The position numbers and the translations under genes were made by a program. Shown in pieces: positions 8,360-17,649 of a DNA stretch of 64,000 nt. The number at the start of each line of letters is the position of its first letter. The first letter of the stretch is position 1. A model generated the notes under the pieces. It worked only from the letters and a program-made list of their open reading frames with translations, made no database searches and was not told the DNA's origin. The stretch is from Massilia sp. Leaf139 (GTDB lineage Bacteria > Pseudomonadota > Gammaproteobacteria > Burkholderiales > Burkholderiaceae_D): assembly GCF_001424165.1 (NCBI RefSeq), contig NZ_LMOJ01000024.1, forward strand, positions 1,231-65,230, given 5' to 3'.

Positions 8360-10291
8360 ATGCCCCTCCGAACCACTTTCAGCCTGCGCCCCTGGCGCGA
8401 TGCACGCGTCTACCTGCGGGCCAGCGTCTTGCGCAAACTGGTGCTGCTGCTCGTGCTGGTACTGCCGTTGGTCTGGCTGTTCGCGGTGCATAAACGCGAC
8501 CAGCTCAGCGAGGTGGCGCGCGACGAAAGCAACCGCAACGTCAAGAACCTGGCCCATGCCTTCGCCGAGGAAGTGCAGTCGAGCATCGTCACGATCGACC
8601 TGTCGCTGAGCCAGCTGCGGCTGAGCTGGTTGCGCAATCCGGAGCACTTCGGGGACATCGTCACGGAACTCAATACGCACCTGCAGGGCCGGTTGCGCAT
8701 CAACGTCGTGGTCACCGATGTCGAAGGACGCCTGGTGTTCTCGAGCATTCCCGGCGCCCCCCGACACCTCGACCTGAGCGACCGCGAGCACATCGCCACC
8801 CATCTTCAAGGCGGGCGTGGCGACCGCTTGTATATCGGCAAGCCGCTTAAGGGACGGCTGTCGGGCCGCTGGACGGTGCAGTTTTCAAGGCCGATCATCG
8901 ATGCCGATGGCAAGACGGTGGGCGTGATCGTCGGCGGCGTCGCGCCGGCCTATTTCTCGCGCTTTTACAGCACCATCGACCTGGGCGCGAATGCCTCGAT
9001 CGCGCTGGTGCGCACCGACGGCATCGTCGTGGCCCGCACCACGCAAGACCTGACCATGCGCGACAGCGGCAGGCTGCTCACCGGCTTTCCCTATACGACG
9101 GTCAACAGCACGGCGGGCGGCACCTTTCACCGTGTGAGCCGCCTGGACGGCGTCGAACGCAACTACGGCTGGCGCGCGCTGCCCCAGTACGGCCTGCTGG
9201 TGACGGTGGGACAATCGGTGCAGGACGCCAACGCGCGCTATGCGCAGCAGAAGGAAGTGCTGGCGATGGCGGGCCTGGCCGTGTCGCTGCTGCTGGCCCT
9301 GGCCGGCTGGGCCGCGCTGGCCGCCGCCGACCACCGCCGCCGCGCCGTCGCCTCGCTGGCGGCCGCCGAGGCGCGCTGGAAGCTGGCGCTCAACGCCGCC
9401 GGCGAGGGCGTCTGGGACTACAGTTTCGGCAACCGCATGGTGACCCTGTCGCCGAGCGCCCGGGGCATCATCGACGCCGAAGGCACGCTGCTGCCGTTCG
9501 ACCGCGACGCCTTTGCCCTGATGTCCCATCCGGAAGACCTGGCCGCCGTGCTGCACGCGCTCGACGCCCACCTCGCCGGCCACACGCCCGACTACACGGC
9601 CCAGTACCGCACCCGCCTGCGCAACGGCAACTGGCGCTGGATCCTGGCGCGCGGCCAGGTCGCCGGACGCGACACCGGCGGGCAGCCGCTACGCATCGTC
9701 GGCACCGTGGCCGACATCGACGCGCGCAAACTCCAGGAAGAGCAGATCCGCCACCTGGCCCACCACGACATGCTGACCGGCCTGCCGAACCGCCTGCTGC
9801 TGCGCGACCGCCTGCGCCAGGCCCTACTGGCCGCCGAGCGCGCCGAGCACCGGCTGGCCGTCATCTTCTTCGACCTGGACAAGTTCAAGCCCGTCAACGA
9901 CAGCTACGGCCATGCCGTCGGCGACGTGCTGCTGCAGCAGGTTGCCACCCGTCTGCGCGCCACGCTGCGCGCCTCGGACACGCTGGCGCGCCTGGGCGGC
10001 GACGAATTCGTCGTGCTGCTGCCGCGGGTGAACGGCAGCGGAGATGCGAGAAAGGTGGCCGAGGATATCCTGCGCGAACTGAACCGGCCCTTCATGACCG
10101 AGGGCTTCAGCCTCAACATCTCGGCCAGCCTGGGCGTGGCCGTGTATCCGGATTGCGCGCAGGACGCCGACAGCCTGCTGCGCTGCGCCGACACCGCGAT
10201 GTACGAGGCCAAGCTGCAGGGCCGCGGCCGCGTGGCCGAGCACGCCGACTGCGAGCGCATCCAGGCCGGCATGTACAAGGACGCCGCCTGA
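8360..10291 (+). CDS. Sensor diguanylate cyclase (periplasmic sensor-PAS-GGDEF)
   Basis: 643 aa. A first membrane helix (about residues 25-45) and a second (about 295-317) enclose a periplasmic domain of about 240 residues that looks like a double-Cache/PDC sensor. Cytoplasmic PAS (about 330-455) and GGDEF (about 480-635) domains follow. LARLGGDEFVV at about residue 545 is the cyclase active site, and RASD just upstream supplies a canonical RxxD product-inhibition site. No EAL domain is present. It is predicted to make cyclic di-GMP in response to a small extracellular ligand that cannot be named from sequence. Confidence 0.85.
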   Translation: MPLRTTFSLRPWRDARVYLRASVLRKLVLLLVLVLPLVWLFAVHKRDQLSEVARDESNRNVKNLAHAFAEEVQSSIVTIDLSLSQLRLSWLRNPEHFGDIVTELNTHLQGRLRINVVVTDVEGRLVFSSIPGAPRHLDLSDREHIATHLQGGRGDRLYIGKPLKGRLSGRWTVQFSRPIIDADGKTVGVIVGGVAPAYFSRFYSTIDLGANASIALVRTDGIVVARTTQDLTMRDSGRLLTGFPYTTVNSTAGGTFHRVSRLDGVERNYGWRALPQYGLLVTVGQSVQDANARYAQQKEVLAMAGLAVSLLLALAGWAALAAADHRRRAVASLAAAEARWKLALNAAGEGVWDYSFGNRMVTLSPSARGIIDAEGTLLPFDRDAFALMSHPEDLAAVLHALDAHLAGHTPDYTAQYRTRLRNGNWRWILARGQVAGRDTGGQPLRIVGTVADIDARKLQEEQIRHLAHHDMLTGLPNRLLLRDRLRQALLAAERAEHRLAVIFFDLDKFKPVNDSYGHAVGDVLLQQVATRLRATLRASDTLARLGGDEFVVLLPRVNGSGDARKVAEDILRELNRPFMTEGFSLNISASLGVAVYPDCAQDADSLLRCADTAMYEAKLQGRGRVAEHADCERIQAGMYKDAA

Positions 10292-10297
10292 CCTGGA

Positions 10298-10394
10298 GCG
10301 TCTGACAGGGCGGTCAGGGCAAGGCGCAGCGCCGAAGACAGTACGAATGTACGGCAAGGTGCTGCAACGCAGCCCTGGCCGTCGTGTCAGACGC
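10298..10394. repeat. Inverted repeat (~23-bp arms) between convergent genes
   Basis: The arms at 10298-10320 and 10372-10394 are complementary except for three positions (both ends read GCGTCTGACA when oriented alike). The interior includes GTAC-GAAT-GTAC. The right arm covers the last codons and stop of the P450 gene. It looks like a dispersed MITE/BIME-type element that may also end transcription from both sides. Confidence 0.6.
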
Positions 10395-11667
10395 GACGCA
10401 CGTTCTCGATCACGAAGCCGCTGGCCGGCAAAGCCGGTATGCGCGCCAGGTCGATGGCGACATCCTGATCCGGAACGTCATACGCGATCTCGGACGCCAG
10501 CAGGCGCAGCGCCGATTTGGTGAGTTCGATGGTGGCCGCCTCGCCCGGGCAGCGGTGGCCCAGGGCCGGATCGCCGCCGCCCTGCGGGATGAGGTCGAAG
10601 CCGCTGCCCGGGCGTTCGGCGAAGCGTTCCGGACGGAACAGTTCGCCATCCGGCCAGGTGCCGGCGTGGCGGTTGGTGCCGTACATGTCGAGCAGAACCC
10701 AGTCGCCCTTCTCGAAATGCAGGCCGTTCCAGTCGAAAGCCAGGTTCGCGCGTCCGCCCATGGCCGGGATGAAAGGATAATAGCGCCGCACTTCCTGGAC
10801 GAACATCTCGAGCGTGGCATCGTCGCCGCCGGCCAGGCGCGCGCGCCATTCCGGATAGCCGTGCATGGCCAGCGCGCCGAAGACGATGTAGCGCGCCACC
10901 GCCACCGTCGGGCGCAGCACGTTGAGCAGTTCGACGGCGGCGTCGGCGTTGGAGAGCACTTCGCCGTCGGCGTCGCGGTGGAAGGCAATCGCAGCCAGCG
11001 GACTCTCAGGATCGGTCGGACGGCCGGCGCGCACGGCCAGGATGTGCTCGCGCGCCCAGCGGTCGGTATGGCGGCGCAGCGCCAGCCCGAGCCAGTTACG
11101 CGGGCCGACGGCGCCGGCGCCGTCGATCATGGCCGAGAATTCCGCGGTGCGCATCACCTCCTCTTCGACGCTGGCCAGCGGCACGCCGGCCCAGGCGCAG
11201 GCGGCGCGGCACAGCACGGCTTGCGCCTCCTGGATCAGCACCCGGCGCCGCAGGCGCGGCCAGCGCTCGAAGCGCTCGCGCCAGCCGGCCTCGGCCAGCG
11301 CCACCAGGCGCGCGCGCGAGGCCGGCGACTGCAGCGACATCATCATCGCCTTGCGCACCCGATGCATCTCGCCGTCGAGCACATGCGCACTGCCGTGGCC
11401 TTGCAGCGAGGCCATGGCGGTCGGCGGCAGCGCGCCCTTGCGCGTGAAGCGGCCGGGTTGGTAAAACATGCGCGCCGCCGCCTCGCCGCGCATGCAGACC
11501 ACGGCGCGCAGCATCAGGCGGGTGCCGAAGATGTCCGAGCCGAGCTCGTCGCAGCGGTTGCCGATGAAGCGGTAGCCCTCTTCAAGCAGGGCGATCGTGT
11601 TGTCGAAACCTTGCGCCTGGGGAATGGCGCGGTGGACGGGCAGGGCGGTGGCAGGGGGCGCGTTCAT
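10387..11667 (-). CDS. Cytochrome P450, CYP152 (peroxygenase) type
   Basis: 426 aa. The heme-binding loop reads PQGGGDPALGHRCPGE, with the thiolate Cys at about residue 371. The I-helix segment ELLNVLRPTVAVARY carries Arg-Pro instead of the acid/alcohol pair of monooxygenases. This is the hallmark of CYP152 fatty-acid peroxygenases, which use hydrogen peroxide and the substrate carboxylate rather than a redox partner. RRYYPFIPAMGGRA fits the same group. No ferredoxin or reductase gene is adjacent, which agrees with that mechanism. The substrate is inferred to be a fatty acid. Confidence 0.85.
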   Translation of the reverse strand: MNAPPATALPVHRAIPQAQGFDNTIALLEEGYRFIGNRCDELGSDIFGTRLMLRAVVCMRGEAAARMFYQPGRFTRKGALPPTAMASLQGHGSAHVLDGEMHRVRKAMMMSLQSPASRARLVALAEAGWRERFERWPRLRRRVLIQEAQAVLCRAACAWAGVPLASVEEEVMRTAEFSAMIDGAGAVGPRNWLGLALRRHTDRWAREHILAVRAGRPTDPESPLAAIAFHRDADGEVLSNADAAVELLNVLRPTVAVARYIVFGALAMHGYPEWRARLAGGDDATLEMFVQEVRRYYPFIPAMGGRANLAFDWNGLHFEKGDWVLLDMYGTNRHAGTWPDGELFRPERFAERPGSGFDLIPQGGGDPALGHRCPGEAATIELTKSALRLLASEIAYDVPDQDVAIDLARIPALPASGFVIENVRRV

Positions 11668-11978
11668 GATGGGTCTCCTTTTGCGCCGAGTGTGCCAGAG
11701 CGCGCCTGTTCCGAATGTGCGCTGGCGCGCGCACGGCAGGCTTGTCGCGTTTTACACAACACTGGCGGGATGGCGATGCCGGGATCGGCGTCCTGGCGTT
11801 CATGCGCACACCGACGGCATGGCGCGATGGGCGTCTTGCGGCGCGTCAGGCGCGCGTTGCGCCGCTGCGGGAACCGGACGGCCGCGCGGCGTTCCAAGCC
11901 ATTACCGGTGCGGATGCCTCGCCTGCGTGCCCATGTCGGGTGGCAGGAGCGTCCGCACCTGGTTCATCGGGAGTCGCC
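11668..11978. other. Divergent intergenic region
   Basis: This stretch separates the P450 gene (minus strand) from the homocysteine methyltransferase homologue (plus strand) and should contain both promoters. I see no convincing -35/-10 pair, hairpin or small gene. An open frame on the plus strand extends the methyltransferase upstream to 11715 but looks like unrelated translation. Confidence 0.4.
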
Positions 11979-12944
11979 ATGAGCCGTTACCGCAAGCGCT
12001 TGCCTCAGCTCGACGGCCGCCTGTTCCTGGCCGACGCCGGGCTGGAAACCGTACTGTCCTTCCAGCAGGATTTCGAGTTGCCCTTCTTCGCTTCCTTCGT
12101 GCTGCTGCGGAACGCGCGCGGTCGCGAAGCCCTGCGCAATTACTTCGAAGGCTTTGCGCGCATGGCCCAGGCGCACCGCGCCGGGCTGGTGCTGGAAACG
12201 CCGACCTGGCGCGCCAACCCCGACTGGGGGCAGAAGCTGGGCTACAAGGCGCTGGCCCTCGCCGACGCCAACCGCGAGGCGGTGGCGCTGGTCGCCGGCG
12301 TGCGCGCCGCCTACGACAGCCCGGCCACGCCGATTGTCGTCAGCGGCAACCTGGGCCCGCGCGGCGACGGCTACCGCATCGAACACCGCATGAGCGTTGC
12401 CGCCGCCCACGACTACCACCTGGCGCAGATCGCCACCTTTTCCGGCACCGAGGCCGACATGGTCGCGGCATTTACGATGACCTATCCCGACGAGGCGATC
12501 GGCATCGTCGACGCGGCGGCCGCCTGCGAGATGCCGGTCGCGATTTCCTTCACGCTGGAGGTCAATGGGCGCCTGCCCTCGGGCGACGCCCTGTCCGAGG
12601 CCATCCTGCGCACCGATGCCGAGACCGGCAGCTACGCCGCCTATTACATGGTCAATTGCCTGCACCCCAGCCACCTGGCGCCGGCGTTGACGGGCAGCGG
12701 CGCCTGGCGCGAGCGCCTGCACGGGCTGCGCGCGAACGCCTCGCGCCGCAGCCATGCCGAACTCGACGAGGCGACCGAACTCGACGCCGGCGATCCGGAC
12801 GCGCTGGGCGAAGACTATCTCGCGCTGCGCCAGGTCTTGCCGCGCATGAATGTAGTAGGAGGATGCTGCGGCACCGACGAGCGCCATGTGGCCGCGATCG
12901 CGCAGCGCCTGGGCGCGCGGCCGGCGCGCGCCGTGCCCTCCTAG
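11979..12944 (+). CDS. Homocysteine S-methyltransferase family protein
   Basis: 321 aa from the ATG at 11979 (MSRYRKRLPQLDGRLFLADA). The fold is a TIM barrel that transfers a methyl group to a thiol through zinc. The zinc ligands are visible as Cys in VNCLHP and the Cys pair in GGCCGTDERH near the C-terminus. GNLGPRGDGY matches the family's substrate loop. Members use S-methylmethionine, betaine or other donors, and the donor cannot be told here. A longer frame from 11715 lacks family similarity. It converges on the kinase gene 20 bp away. Confidence 0.8.
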   Translation: MSRYRKRLPQLDGRLFLADAGLETVLSFQQDFELPFFASFVLLRNARGREALRNYFEGFARMAQAHRAGLVLETPTWRANPDWGQKLGYKALALADANREAVALVAGVRAAYDSPATPIVVSGNLGPRGDGYRIEHRMSVAAAHDYHLAQIATFSGTEADMVAAFTMTYPDEAIGIVDAAAACEMPVAISFTLEVNGRLPSGDALSEAILRTDAETGSYAAYYMVNCLHPSHLAPALTGSGAWRERLHGLRANASRRSHAELDEATELDAGDPDALGEDYLALRQVLPRMNVVGGCCGTDERHVAAIAQRLGARPARAVPS

Positions 12945-12963
12945 TCCTGAACGGGGCGCGTGT

Positions 12964-15249
12964 TCAGTGCAGGCTCGGCGTCGCCGGCGGATTGGCCGTG
13001 TCAGCCTGCGCGCTCGCGCGCGGCAGGTAGATGGCGATCGTCGTGCCCTGGCCAACGACGCTGGCGATGCGGATGTGGCCACCGCTCTGGCGCACGAAGC
13101 CGTGGGCCATCGACAGACCCAGGCCCGTGCCTTTACCCTCAGGCTTCGTCGTGAAAAAGGGTTCGAAGGCACGCTCGATGACTTCCGGCGGCATACCTTC
13201 GCCGGTGTCGGCCACGGCGATGCGGACATAGTCTCCGGGTGTGAGTTCCGGGTCGTCGGCGGCGTCGTCGCTGTCGATCGTGCGGTTTTCCAGGGCGATC
13301 GTCACCTTGCCCTGGCCGTCCATGGCGTCGCGCGCATTGATGACGAGGTTGAGCAGGACGTTTTCGAGCTGGTTCGGGTCGACCAGGGTAGGCCAGAGGC
13401 CGTCCTCGCGCGCGAGCGAGATCGTGACCCCATCGCCGGCGGCGCGGTGCAACAGGCTGTCCATGCGTTCGAGCAGGAGGCCGATGTCGACCAGGCTCGG
13501 GTGCAGCGGCTGGCGCCGGGCAAAGGCCAGCAGCTGGGCCGACAGCTTGGTGCCGCGCTCGACGGCGTCGAGGATGTTCTGCAGGCGCTTTTCGCTATTC
13601 TTGGAGGAATGCATCAAGAGCTGCACATTCGCGCTGATGATGTGCAGGATGTTGTTGAAGTCGTGGGTCACGCCGCCGGTCAGCTTGCCGACGGCTTCCA
13701 GTTTCTGCGAGCGCGCCAGCGCCATGCGCGCCTCGTCCAGGCGCTGCTTGCGCCCCTCCTCGCGCGCCTCCGCTTCGCGCCGCGGCGTGATGTCGCGCAG
13801 GAAGGCGCTGGCGCCGTAGCCGGCTTCGGCGGGCAGGGCGGCGACCACGATCTCCACCGGTACCAGGTGGCCGTCGCGGTGGCGCGCCATCAGCTCGGCC
13901 GGTTCGCCGATCACCAGCGGCCGGCCGTTGCGGGTGAACTGGGCGAAGCCGCGCTCGCCCGGCACGCGCTCTTCAAACGGCACCAGCAGCTCGCCCACTT
14001 CGTGGCCCAGCGCTTCCTCGCGGGTGTAGCCGAACTGCTGGACGGCGCGCCGGTTCCAGTCGGTGATACGGCCCTCGGCGTCCACCGCAACGAAGGCATC
14101 GTAGGTCGTTTGCAGGATCACGTCCATGCGCATGCGCTCGGCGTCGATGTGTTCGTAGGACTGGCGCAGTTCGAGCGTCATCGCCTTCGCCAGGCGCACG
14201 GCGCGGCGCCGCTCGCTGGCCAGCAGCCAGACCACCAGGGCCAGCAGGAAGCCGAGGCCGATGCCGGTGTTGGCGATGACCTGCGGGCGGCGGGTGTCGA
14301 GACGCGCCTCGAAGGAGGGCGAGGAGGCGATGTCGAGCAGCCAGGGGCGGCCGGAAATGGTGGCCGGCAGCGTCAGGCGCAACAGCGGGCGGCGCCAGGC
14401 GGCCGCGTCCTGCGAGCGGAACAGCAGGGCGTCCGGGTCGGCGCGGGCGCCGTCGTAGACCGTCACTTGCAGGTCGGCCGCGTGGGCGCCGCCCAGGCCG
14501 CGCATCAGGTCGGCCATCCGGAACGGGGCGTACACCCAGCCGACGATGGCGGCGCGCCGCTCGTCGACGCTGGCGACCGGCGCGCCCTTGCGGTAGACCG
14601 GCACATACATCAGGAAGCCGGGCTGGGCGTCGCGCCCTTCCTGCACCAGCACCACCTTGCCCGAGAGGGCGGCGGCGCCGCTGTCGCGCGCGGCCTCCAT
14701 CGCGGCGCGGCGCACCGGTTCGCTGTACATGTCGAAACCGAAGGCGCGCAGGTTGCTTCCCGTAAAAGGTTCGATGTGGGTGATCGTGGTGACGATGCTT
14801 CCGGACGGCTGCGGATGCACCTCGTAGCTGCCGAAGCCCTGCGCGCGCATGGCGGCCTCGTGCGCGGCCAGCCGGCCGGGCGGGATGATGCTGGCGATGC
14901 CGAGCGCCTGGATACCGGGAAAATGTTCCTGCAGGTTCTGCACCCGGAAATATTCGGCGAAATCACGCCGGTCGATGTCGGTGCTGCCGCGCATGAAGCC
15001 GCGCGTGCCGCGCAGTACCTGCTCGTAGACGGCCATGCGCCGCACCGTCGTGTTGACCAGGTCGCGCGAACGGTAGTCGAACTGGGCGGCGAGATCGGCG
15101 GCGGCATCGCGCCGCGCGCCGTTCCAGGCGCCCCAGGTGATCAGGAGCGCAATCAGGAACACCAGGCCGGCGGAGATCAGGGGCCCCCATCCCTGGCGGT
15201 CGGAAGCGCCGGGGATGGGGGTGGTCTCGTCGGGATCTGGACGCGGCAT
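12964..15249 (-). CDS. CHASE-PAS sensor histidine kinase
   Basis: 761 aa from the ATG at 15249. The open frame reaches 15417, but that extension is not family-like. A membrane helix (about residues 22-40) precedes a periplasmic CHASE-type domain (about 55-265, with RGFMRGSTDIDRRDFAEYF), a second helix (about 290-310), a PAS domain (about 340-460) and the kinase core. The phosphoacceptor is the His of GGVTHDFNN (about His526). N-box NLVINARDAM, ADTGEGM and GTGLGLSM follow. It ends after the ATPase domain with no receiver, so the partner regulator is elsewhere. CHASE domains sense small organic ligands such as cytokinin-like molecules. Confidence 0.85.
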   Translation of the reverse strand: MPRPDPDETTPIPGASDRQGWGPLISAGLVFLIALLITWGAWNGARRDAAADLAAQFDYRSRDLVNTTVRRMAVYEQVLRGTRGFMRGSTDIDRRDFAEYFRVQNLQEHFPGIQALGIASIIPPGRLAAHEAAMRAQGFGSYEVHPQPSGSIVTTITHIEPFTGSNLRAFGFDMYSEPVRRAAMEAARDSGAAALSGKVVLVQEGRDAQPGFLMYVPVYRKGAPVASVDERRAAIVGWVYAPFRMADLMRGLGGAHAADLQVTVYDGARADPDALLFRSQDAAAWRRPLLRLTLPATISGRPWLLDIASSPSFEARLDTRRPQVIANTGIGLGFLLALVVWLLASERRRAVRLAKAMTLELRQSYEHIDAERMRMDVILQTTYDAFVAVDAEGRITDWNRRAVQQFGYTREEALGHEVGELLVPFEERVPGERGFAQFTRNGRPLVIGEPAELMARHRDGHLVPVEIVVAALPAEAGYGASAFLRDITPRREAEAREEGRKQRLDEARMALARSQKLEAVGKLTGGVTHDFNNILHIISANVQLLMHSSKNSEKRLQNILDAVERGTKLSAQLLAFARRQPLHPSLVDIGLLLERMDSLLHRAAGDGVTISLAREDGLWPTLVDPNQLENVLLNLVINARDAMDGQGKVTIALENRTIDSDDAADDPELTPGDYVRIAVADTGEGMPPEVIERAFEPFFTTKPEGKGTGLGLSMAHGFVRQSGGHIRIASVVGQGTTIAIYLPRASAQADTANPPATPSLH

Positions 15250-15475
15250 GTAGTCGGGGTCGCGGTCGGGGTCAATGGGCGGCCGCTGGGCGGCAGGGGA
15301 AACTGGGGTCTCGGACAGTCGTGCCGAGACAACTAGGATACGCGGCCAGGCCTTCCACAGGCGCACGGGTGCGGGACAGGCCAGCCGTCCGAAGCCTGGT
15401 TTATTTACATAATACAATATTTAGAATGCTACAATCGGCCGCCGCGTTTGCCCGACTGCCTGCTCCACCGACTTC

Positions 15476-15946
15476 ATGACCGACCTCCTTCCGATCCTGC
15501 GCCGCCACCGGCTGCCGAGCCTGCTCGCCGGCGCGCTGCTGCTGGTGCTGCTCTGGGGCGCACTGGCGCCGCTGCGCACGCCCAGCCAGGAGCGCAGTTT
15601 TACGTTTCCGGCGCAGGCGCGGGGTGCTGATCCGGCGGCGGCGCGCGCGCTGGCATTGCCGCGTGAAATCCGCCTCACCCTCGGCGTGCAGGACGTGCTG
15701 CTGCTGCGTAACCGCGACCGCCAGCCCCATGTGTTCGGCCCGCTGCACCTGCTGCCCGGCCAGGAATTCCGCCTGCCGTTCGAGGAAGCGGGCAGCTTCG
15801 CCTATGCCTGTCCGGACGTCGCCGGCGGCACGCTGCTGGTGCGCGTGGTGCGCCTGCCCGACCCCGGCTGGGATCGGCTGCGCTGGCGCCTGGAGGCGCT
15901 GATCCAGACTCTGCGCACGCTGCCCCTAAAAGCGCCGCAAGGCTAG
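15476..15946 (+). CDS. Membrane-anchored cupredoxin-like protein
   Basis: 156 aa. A single N-terminal hydrophobic segment (about residues 13-32) should export or anchor the protein. The rest is mostly beta strand with VLLLRNRDRQPHVFGP and, later, GSFAYACPD, the spacing of His and Cys seen in cupredoxin-like domains, although a full set of copper ligands is not evident. It starts 226 bp from the divergent kinase start. Function unknown. The cupredoxin assignment rests on pattern only. Confidence 0.55.
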   Translation: MTDLLPILRRHRLPSLLAGALLLVLLWGALAPLRTPSQERSFTFPAQARGADPAAARALALPREIRLTLGVQDVLLLRNRDRQPHVFGPLHLLPGQEFRLPFEEAGSFAYACPDVAGGTLLVRVVRLPDPGWDRLRWRLEALIQTLRTLPLKAPQG

Positions 15947-16082
15947 ATCCAAGGCGGCTTTCAGCTCGTCAATTCCACATGATTTCTTGTGCTGCGGATG
16001 TCTCCGTCCGGGCCTGCCATGGGTCATGCCGCGTGTCGGCAATCGTGCTGCGGTCTGCCGGGTGATTCTGTCATGATGGGGC

Positions 16083-16703
16083 ATGGCCACGATTTCCCTT
16101 CCATTGTTCCCACTGAGCACGGTGCTGTTCCCGGACGGGGTGCTGCCGCTGCAGGTGTTCGAGGCGCGTTACCTCGACATGGTCAGCCGTTGCCTTACCG
16201 AAGACACGCCCTTCGGCGTCGTCCTGCTCACGCAAGGCCATGAGGTACGGGCCCGTGGCGGCCAGCCAGAACGTTTCGTCGAAGGCGGCACCCTGGCCAC
16301 GGTCTGCGATACGGCGGCCACCACGCCGGGTTTGCTGCAGGTGGTCTGCCGCGGCGGCGCGCGCTTCGAAGTCAAATCATCGCAACAAAGACTGAACGGA
16401 TTGTGGATGGCCGAGGTCGAACTGGTGGAGGACGACCACGCCGTACGCGTGCCCGCCGAATTGCAGGGCGCGTCCGATGCGCTCGACCGGGTGCTGGCCT
16501 CGCTGCACGATGTGCCGCAGGAACGCTGGCCGGTGCAGCTGCCGTTCCGGCTGGAAGATTGCGGCTGGGTCGCCAATCGCTGGTGCGAACTGCTGCCTTT
16601 GCCGAACACACAGAAGCACAACATGCTCATGCTCGACAATCCGGTGATCCGCCTCGAGCTGCTGCACGATGTGCTGGACGAACATGGCCTGATCACTTCC
16701 TGA
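16083..16703 (+). CDS. Lon-protease substrate-binding (LON N) domain protein
   Basis: 206 aa. The N-terminus LPLFPLSTVLFPDGVLPLQV followed by FEARYLDM is the signature of the Lon substrate-binding domain (PUA-like fold) found alone in many proteobacteria. No ATPase or protease domain is present. The role of the stand-alone form is not established. It precedes the anti-sigma-like gene by 8 bp on the same strand, so the two are probably cotranscribed. Confidence 0.85.
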   Translation: MATISLPLFPLSTVLFPDGVLPLQVFEARYLDMVSRCLTEDTPFGVVLLTQGHEVRARGGQPERFVEGGTLATVCDTAATTPGLLQVVCRGGARFEVKSSQQRLNGLWMAEVELVEDDHAVRVPAELQGASDALDRVLASLHDVPQERWPVQLPFRLEDCGWVANRWCELLPLPNTQKHNMLMLDNPVIRLELLHDVLDEHGLITS

Positions 16704-16711
16704 GCCCCGCC

Positions 16712-17485
16712 ATGAAATTCTCCGACGAACTCTTGATTGCTTTCGTCAACGGCGAACTGGCCGAGCCGGCCCGTGCGGCGGTCGAACGCGCGCTGCGCGC
16801 CGATCCCGCCATCGCCATGCGCGTCTCCCAGCTGCGGGCGCGGCGGTCGCGCGTCTACGGCGTCGTGGCGGGCGGGCGCGAGGGCGGCGGCCACGGGCAT
16901 GCGCAGGGCGCACACTCGGGCGCCAAGATCGTACAGCTCGACACGATACGCGCCGCGCGCCATGGCCCGCTGCATGGTGGACTGCACGTCCCGCCGCCGG
17001 TTCCGTCCACCCCGGCGCCGGCCTGGACGCTGCGCCACTGGAGCGCGCTGGCTGCGGCCCTGGTGACGGGCGCCGTGGCCGGCGCCCTGGGCTGGCGCGC
17101 CTGGCAGGGCGAGGCCGAACTCGCTTCCCTGAGCGGCGCCGAGGGCGCCCTGGTGGCGCAAGGCCACCTGGCCTCGGCCCTGAGCGCACAGCTGGCCAGT
17201 CCCGGGCCTTCCGGCCGGGTACGCATCGGCATCAGTTTCCTGGCCAAGGACGGCAAATATTGCCGCAGCTTCGTGATGGACACGACGGCCGGCCTGGCCT
17301 GCCGCGACGGCGGCGCCTGGAAAGTGCCCGTGCTGGCCCAGGGCGCGGCCGGCGCCGCCTGGATGGACGGCACCGGCCTGCCGCCGGCCGTGCTCGACGC
17401 GATCGACTCGCGCATCGCCGGCACCCCGCTCGGCGCCGACGCCGAACGCGCCGCCCAGTCGCGCGGCTGGAAGCGGGAAGGGTAG
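16712..17485 (+). CDS. Anti-sigma-factor-like membrane protein
   Basis: 257 aa from ATG 16712. The N-terminal ~50 residues (MKFSDELLIAFVNGELAEPA) resemble the zinc-less anti-sigma domain of small ECF regulators. A histidine/glycine-rich linker and a single membrane helix (about 112-130, ALAAALVTGAVAGALGWRAW) follow, then a periplasmic domain with two Cys. No ECF sigma gene lies next to it, so its partner is not visible. A zinc-finger HxxxCxxC motif is absent. Assignment is moderate. Confidence 0.6.
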   Translation: MKFSDELLIAFVNGELAEPARAAVERALRADPAIAMRVSQLRARRSRVYGVVAGGREGGGHGHAQGAHSGAKIVQLDTIRAARHGPLHGGLHVPPPVPSTPAPAWTLRHWSALAAALVTGAVAGALGWRAWQGEAELASLSGAEGALVAQGHLASALSAQLASPGPSGRVRIGISFLAKDGKYCRSFVMDTTAGLACRDGGAWKVPVLAQGAAGAAWMDGTGLPPAVLDAIDSRIAGTPLGADAERAAQSRGWKREG

Positions 17486-17507
17486 TTCACTCACTGCAGC
17501 CGCGATG

Positions 17508-17649
17508 GTAGGGTGGACTCCCGAGTCCACGGCCGTACCTGTGCGTACCCGGGCGCTCGAGAACGGCCTGTGCACGATGCGACCGCGGGCTGCGTGTCAC
17601 GTCTCGGCATGCAACTGGCACCCCCCGTGGACTCGGGAGTCCACCCTAC
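17508..17649. repeat. REP-like pair of 24-bp inverted repeats, GTAGGG head
   Basis: Arm 17508-17531 and arm 17626-17649 are perfect reverse complements. Each begins (read outward) GTAGGGTGGACTC and has its own near-palindrome GGACTC-CC-GAGTCC. The GTAG head before a palindrome is the hallmark of REP sequences mobilised by RAYT enzymes. Related units with the same head occur at 49515 and 63339 with different palindrome cores. The element sits just after the anti-sigma-like gene and could stabilise or end its transcript. Confidence 0.75.

Noticed and set aside
10384..11982. 532-codon plus-strand frame over the P450 gene
   Set aside because: Antisense of a P450 with an intact heme loop. No known domain in the plus frame.
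12886..15336. 816-codon open frame on the plus strand opposite the CHASE kinase
   Set aside because: It is the antisense shadow of a gene with clear kinase motifs. High GC leaves few stops in that frame, and its translation is His/Gln/Arg-rich without domains.
17508..17649. Inverted repeats as ends of an insertion sequence
   Set aside because: Only about 94 bp lie between the arms and no transposase is present. The GTAG head and inner palindromes fit REP elements.
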